NCBI GenBank assembly: GCA_033722135.1
Contig: JAWVZO010000120.1
Span: 1 to 7,656, forward strand
Reading direction: 5' to 3'
Length of the DNA: 7,656 bases
From: QNFN01 sp033722135
Lineage (GTDB): Bacteria > Pseudomonadota > Gammaproteobacteria > QNFN01
Of the stretch, positions 5,258 to 7,656 are shown in pieces (position 1 is the first letter of the stretch; the number at the start of each line of letters is the position of its first letter). The translations under genes and the position numbers were made by a program. The notes beneath the pieces were generated by a model. It did not search any database and was not told the DNA's origin. It worked only from the letters and a program-made list of their open reading frames with translations.

Positions 5258-6727
5258 TCAGTCCTCGAGACTGATCTCGGCGCCGTCGAGCTCGTTGGTC
5301 GCCTCGGTGTAGGTGGCGTTGTTGACGTCGACGATCGCACCGGCCGACAGCGCGGCGAAGAAGTCGGCCTCGCTGATCGGTGCATCGTTCTCGTCGAAGA
5401 ACAGCGACCCGGCCGTCACGACCGTCACGCCGAGGATGTCGAAACTGACGTTATTCACGATGTTCTCCGCGGGCCCACGTAGGCGAACGTCGGCCAGGTC
5501 GGCCGCCCCGCGGTCTCGCACCTCCTCGGCGAACACGGTGCCGCTGCCGTCGACGAACCCGCGCACCTCGACCTGCCGGGTTCCGCCGAGCCCGGCCGAG
5601 ATGACGCTGTCGTCGTCCTCGGTCTGCGGGGTCGCGAGGACCGTGAACCCGAGGATGTCCAGGGACGTACCGACGGTCACATCGCCGGGATCGACCGGGG
5701 CGATCACGCGCATCCGCGCCTGCCGGAAGTCGATCTCCTCGGCGGTCAGGACCCCCGTGCCGGTGTTGAACAGCCCCTCGGCCTCGAGCTTGGCGCCGAC
5801 GACGATGTCGGCGTTGGTGCCGTTCTCGTAGACCGTGCCGGCGTCGACGACGACCGTCTGGCCGTTGACCACGAACCGGGTGACCGGCGCGCCGGTCACC
5901 GAGGAGACGAACCCCTCGATGCTGCCGTCGATCACCGTCGCCGACGCGTCCCCGCCCGGGTTGGCGATGCCTTCGGCCGGGCACTCGATCTTCTCGTTGT
6001 TGGAATCGTCGACATCGATGGTCAACGGAGCGGCGAATCCGGCGGTGACCTTGACCTCGACGAGGTCGCCGTTGGCCAGCGCGCCGCAGCCGTTGTCGAC
6101 GACGGCGGGCACGAACAGCACCGTCAGGCCGCCGATCTGGAAGCTGCCCGCACCGAGCGCGCCGACCTCGCCGACCACCTTCCAGGTCGGCAGGTCGGCG
6201 GCGATCTTTTTCTCGACACGGGTCGCCTGGACGATCCCGGCCGCGTCGGCGAAGCCGGCCACCTCCGCGAAGTCGGCCGTGGTCAGCGCACCGCACGACG
6301 CCACGTCCTCGACGAAGGTGTCGCCGGTGCAGAACACCGTCTGGCCGAGCACCGTGAGGGGGTTGGTCCCGGTCACCGGTCCCTTGACCTGGTGGAACCC
6401 GGCGATGGTCTCGGCATCGGCCGTCACCAGCCCGTCGCTCTCGGTATCGTCCCCGACCTCGAAGCGGACCACGAGGCCGCGGTTGGCCGCGACCTCGAAC
6501 TCGGCCTTGGTCACCGTTACGCCGTCGATGGTGAACGCCGTGTCGCCGTCGGTGACCAGCCTTTTGTCGTCGTTGACGATGACGCTGCCGAAGCCGGTCA
6601 CGCCGCCGGTGCCGGTGCCGCCGATGCCGGCGACGCCGCCACCGCCACCTCCACCACCGCCGCCGCACGCGGCGAGGATCAGGGCCGGCACCGCCGCGCC
6701 GGCAAGCATGGATGTTCTCTTGCTCAT
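5258..6727 (-). CDS. DUF5666-type repeat lipoprotein with poly-glycine linker
   Basis: A 489-aa exported lipoprotein of unknown function. Residues 1-20 form a signal peptide (MSKRTSMLAGAAVPALILAA) ending in lipobox L18-A-A-C21. Gly follows Cys21, not Asp, which favours outer-membrane sorting. Ten glycines (22-31) and a Gly/Thr/Val linker to ~44 follow. The rest is beta-rich and looks like about six diverged units of the DUF5666 kind, near 45-115, 117-172, 184-245, 268-335, 339-405 and 414-489. Each unit starts with a G-x-V-like strand, then an (I/V)-x-G-x-(T/Q)-V strand such as FTIDGVTV, FQIGGLTV, FVVNGQTV, LDILGFTV and LDILGVTV, and ends with a VEV/AEG-type strand. Cys133, 145, 214 and 249 could form periplasmic disulfides. 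Composition is acidic. AGGAG lies 7 nt before the ATG. It follows the DUF6502 gene by 13 nt, an association I recall from other proteobacteria. Confidence 0.86.
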   Translation of the reverse strand: MSKRTSMLAGAAVPALILAACGGGGGGGGGGVAGIGGTGTGGVTGFGSVIVNDDKRLVTDGDTAFTIDGVTVTKAEFEVAANRGLVVRFEVGDDTESDGLVTADAETIAGFHQVKGPVTGTNPLTVLGQTVFCTGDTFVEDVASCGALTTADFAEVAGFADAAGIVQATRVEKKIAADLPTWKVVGEVGALGAGSFQIGGLTVLFVPAVVDNGCGALANGDLVEVKVTAGFAAPLTIDVDDSNNEKIECPAEGIANPGGDASATVIDGSIEGFVSSVTGAPVTRFVVNGQTVVVDAGTVYENGTNADIVVGAKLEAEGLFNTGTGVLTAEEIDFRQARMRVIAPVDPGDVTVGTSLDILGFTVLATPQTEDDDSVISAGLGGTRQVEVRGFVDGSGTVFAEEVRDRGAADLADVRLRGPAENIVNNVSFDILGVTVVTAGSLFFDENDAPISEADFFAALSAGAIVDVNNATYTEATNELDGAEISLED

Positions 6728-6734
6728 CGCATCG

Positions 6735-6739
6735 CTCCT
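6735..6739 (-). promoter_or_regulatory. Ribosome binding site of the DUF5666 lipoprotein gene
   Basis: AGGAG on the minus strand, 7 nt before ATG 6727 and starting only 1 nt after the upstream TGA (6743-6741). Ribosomes ending the DUF6502 frame would sit over this site, so reinitiation or coupling is likely. Confidence 0.8.
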
Positions 6740-6740
6740 G

Positions 6741-7565
6741 TCAGGACTCGGGCTCCTGCTCCCGTTCTAAGTAGTAGATGCCCACGCCCGCACGCAGGCC
6801 CTTGTCGTCCGGCGCCGCCCGGCCGTCCTTGCGGATCCGCTCGGAGAGCCACTTGTCGTAGTTCTTCAACAGCGCCAGGGAATGGTGATTGGTCATCTCG
6901 CGGAATGCCGCGACCGTCTCCGGAGCGAGGTCCTCCTCGCTGACCTTGAGCTGGAACCGCGTGCCCGGGATCTCCGGGTCGACGTTGTAGTCGATGGTCG
7001 CGATCAGGTCGGCGACGTCGGTGCCGAGGATCGCCAGCTTCTCCTCCTCGCCGGCCGAGGGGACGTAGGCGGCGTTGACGAGCTGGACGCGGCCGTCGGC
7101 GCGCTCCCGGATCGCGCCGACGCGGAGCAGCTCGTCGGCCACTGCGCGCACCGACATGTCGCCGCTGTAGCGGCCGACCAGGGCCGTGAAGCTGCGCTCC
7201 GTGCCCTCCATCGGCAGCGGGGCCGGCTGGCCCTGTTCGTCACAGAACTCGGGATCGTTGAGCCAGCCGCTGATCACCCGCGTCGCCCGGCCGTAGCGTT
7301 CGTCGAGCAGGACGTTGTCCTGTGCCGGCAACCGCTGGATGCGCAGCACCTCCTTGCGGGTCAGGCCGGTCAGCACGGCGATGCGCGTGTTGGTCTGCTT
7401 GCGCCCGGGCAGCGCGAACTCGGCGTCGGCCACCTGGACGTAGACCTGCTTGGCCGCCTCGGCGAAACTCGCGAACGGGATGCCGTAGCGCAGCAGCAGG
7501 CGCACCATCGGGCGCAGCAGGGTGACGACCGATGCAATCAGGGCGCGCTGAACCGTCGTGCTCAT
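6741..7565 (-). CDS. DUF6502-family protein, helix-turn-helix-like N-terminus, function unknown
   Basis: A 274-aa soluble protein, with no signal peptide and no long membrane segment. The N-terminal helix LLRPMVRLLLRYGIPFASFAEAAKQVYV (16-43) is the most recognisable DUF6502 part. TRIAVLTGLTRKEVLRI (60-76) has the spacing of a DNA-binding helix-turn-helix. A central helical region (~125-165) with SVRAVADELLRVGAI (138-152) looks like a second winged-helix-type segment, and the C-terminal part (~175-267) ends in the conserved-looking GVGIYYLERE (260-269). ATG 7565 is chosen; the frame can extend seven codons to a TTG at 7586, but that would place the start inside the promoter -10 region. No Shine-Dalgarno precedes ATG 7565, as expected for a leaderless message. 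A regulatory role is inferred from the HTH-like segment and the operator-like palindrome at its promoter. Confidence 0.83.
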   Translation of the reverse strand: MSTTVQRALIASVVTLLRPMVRLLLRYGIPFASFAEAAKQVYVQVADAEFALPGRKQTNTRIAVLTGLTRKEVLRIQRLPAQDNVLLDERYGRATRVISGWLNDPEFCDEQGQPAPLPMEGTERSFTALVGRYSGDMSVRAVADELLRVGAIRERADGRVQLVNAAYVPSAGEEEKLAILGTDVADLIATIDYNVDPEIPGTRFQLKVSEEDLAPETVAAFREMTNHHSLALLKNYDKWLSERIRKDGRAAPDDKGLRAGVGIYYLEREQEPES

Positions 7566-7570
7566 GACAT

Positions 7571-7584
7571 GGGAATATATTCCC
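7571..7584. promoter_or_regulatory. Perfect 14-bp palindrome, candidate operator
   Basis: GGGAATATATTCCC is fully self-complementary and contains the whole -10 hexamer of the operon promoter. It starts 5 bp from the DUF6502 ATG. A dimeric protein bound here would block RNA polymerase, so it is a good candidate repressor site. The first gene product, with an HTH-like segment, is the obvious candidate for autoregulation. No second copy was noticed in the window. Confidence 0.6.
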
Positions 7585-7602
7585 AATTTTGCATCCTGTC
7601 AA
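7574..7602 (-). promoter_or_regulatory. Strong sigma-70 promoter of the DUF6502/DUF5666 operon
   Basis: On the minus strand TTGACA (7602-7597, perfect -35) is followed by a 17-bp spacer and TATATT (7579-7574, 5 of 6 for -10). The expected start is near 7567, between 7568 and 7565, which is 0-3 nt from ATG 7565. The mRNA should be leaderless or nearly so, consistent with the lack of a Shine-Dalgarno. The AT-rich patch stands out from the GC-rich surroundings. Confidence 0.8.
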
Positions 7603-7656
7603 AGCACGCCGCCCGACCCGGGCGTCCCCACCGGCCGTTTCAGGCGAGCCAGGCGA
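7603..7656. other. Window edge upstream of the DUF6502 operon, nothing assigned
   Basis: 54 bp of GC-rich sequence. A minus-strand stop codon in one frame (TGA at 7643-7641) could be the end of a gene outside the window, but the stretch is too short to decide. Confidence 0.3.

Noticed and set aside
7610..7624. CGCCCG/CGGGCG hairpin near the window edge as a terminator of an upstream gene
   Set aside because: Only a 6-bp stem with a 3-nt loop, no proper T-run, and the preceding gene is not visible.
1..7656. Mobile elements, CRISPR arrays or phage genes
   Set aside because: No terminal inverted repeats, transposase or integrase motifs, or spaced direct repeats were seen; composition is uniform apart from short AT-rich promoter patches.

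Overview
The window is high-GC, densely coded bacterial DNA, most likely from a gammaproteobacterium. The partial GlnA at the left edge is close to the enterobacterial type I enzyme, and the region in front of it has an NtrC/sigma-54 layout like that of E. coli glnA. The PP-loop/TusA pair and the DUF6502/DUF5666 pair recall Chromatiales/Ectothiorhodospiraceae-type gammaproteobacteria. That finer placement is inference from memory of gene sets, not a computed result.

Left part, all on the minus strand (1-3258). A tight three-gene operon runs leftward from 3258: an MnmA/ThiI-like PP-loop thiolation protein with a C-terminal NFACT-R-like domain (347 aa), a 78-aa TusA-family sulfur carrier (ATGA overlap), and a 395-aa cation diffusion facilitator (TGATG overlap). 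The first two look like an RNA-thiolation sulfur relay, and the metal transporter is translationally coupled to them. About 210 bp further on, on the same strand, lies glnA (first 195 codons only; the rest is outside the window). The gap holds two NtrC palindromes 31 bp apart and a near-consensus sigma-54 promoter, so glnA has its own nitrogen-controlled promoter. No terminator was found between the operon and that promoter.

Middle (3259-5257). The 163-bp divergent spacer holds weak sigma-70-like elements for both directions. It is followed on the plus strand by a single gene for a two-domain PPK2-family polyphosphate:AMP phosphotransferase (527 aa), whose N-terminal domain has lost the Asp-Arg motif kept in the C-terminal domain. 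About 205 bp with no recognised gene follow, then a strong intrinsic terminator that belongs to the convergent minus-strand operon.

Right part (5258-7656). A two-gene minus-strand operon encodes a DUF6502-type helix-turn-helix-like protein and, 13 nt downstream, a DUF5666-type repeat lipoprotein with a ten-glycine tract directly after the lipobox cysteine. Its promoter is near-ideal (TTGACA, 17 bp, TATATT). A perfect 14-bp palindrome covers the -10 element, and the spacing predicts a leaderless or nearly leaderless mRNA.

No mobile element, CRISPR array, tRNA or rRNA gene was seen. The items most worth following up are the thiolation/metal-transport operon and the DUF6502/DUF5666 pair with its operator-like promoter.
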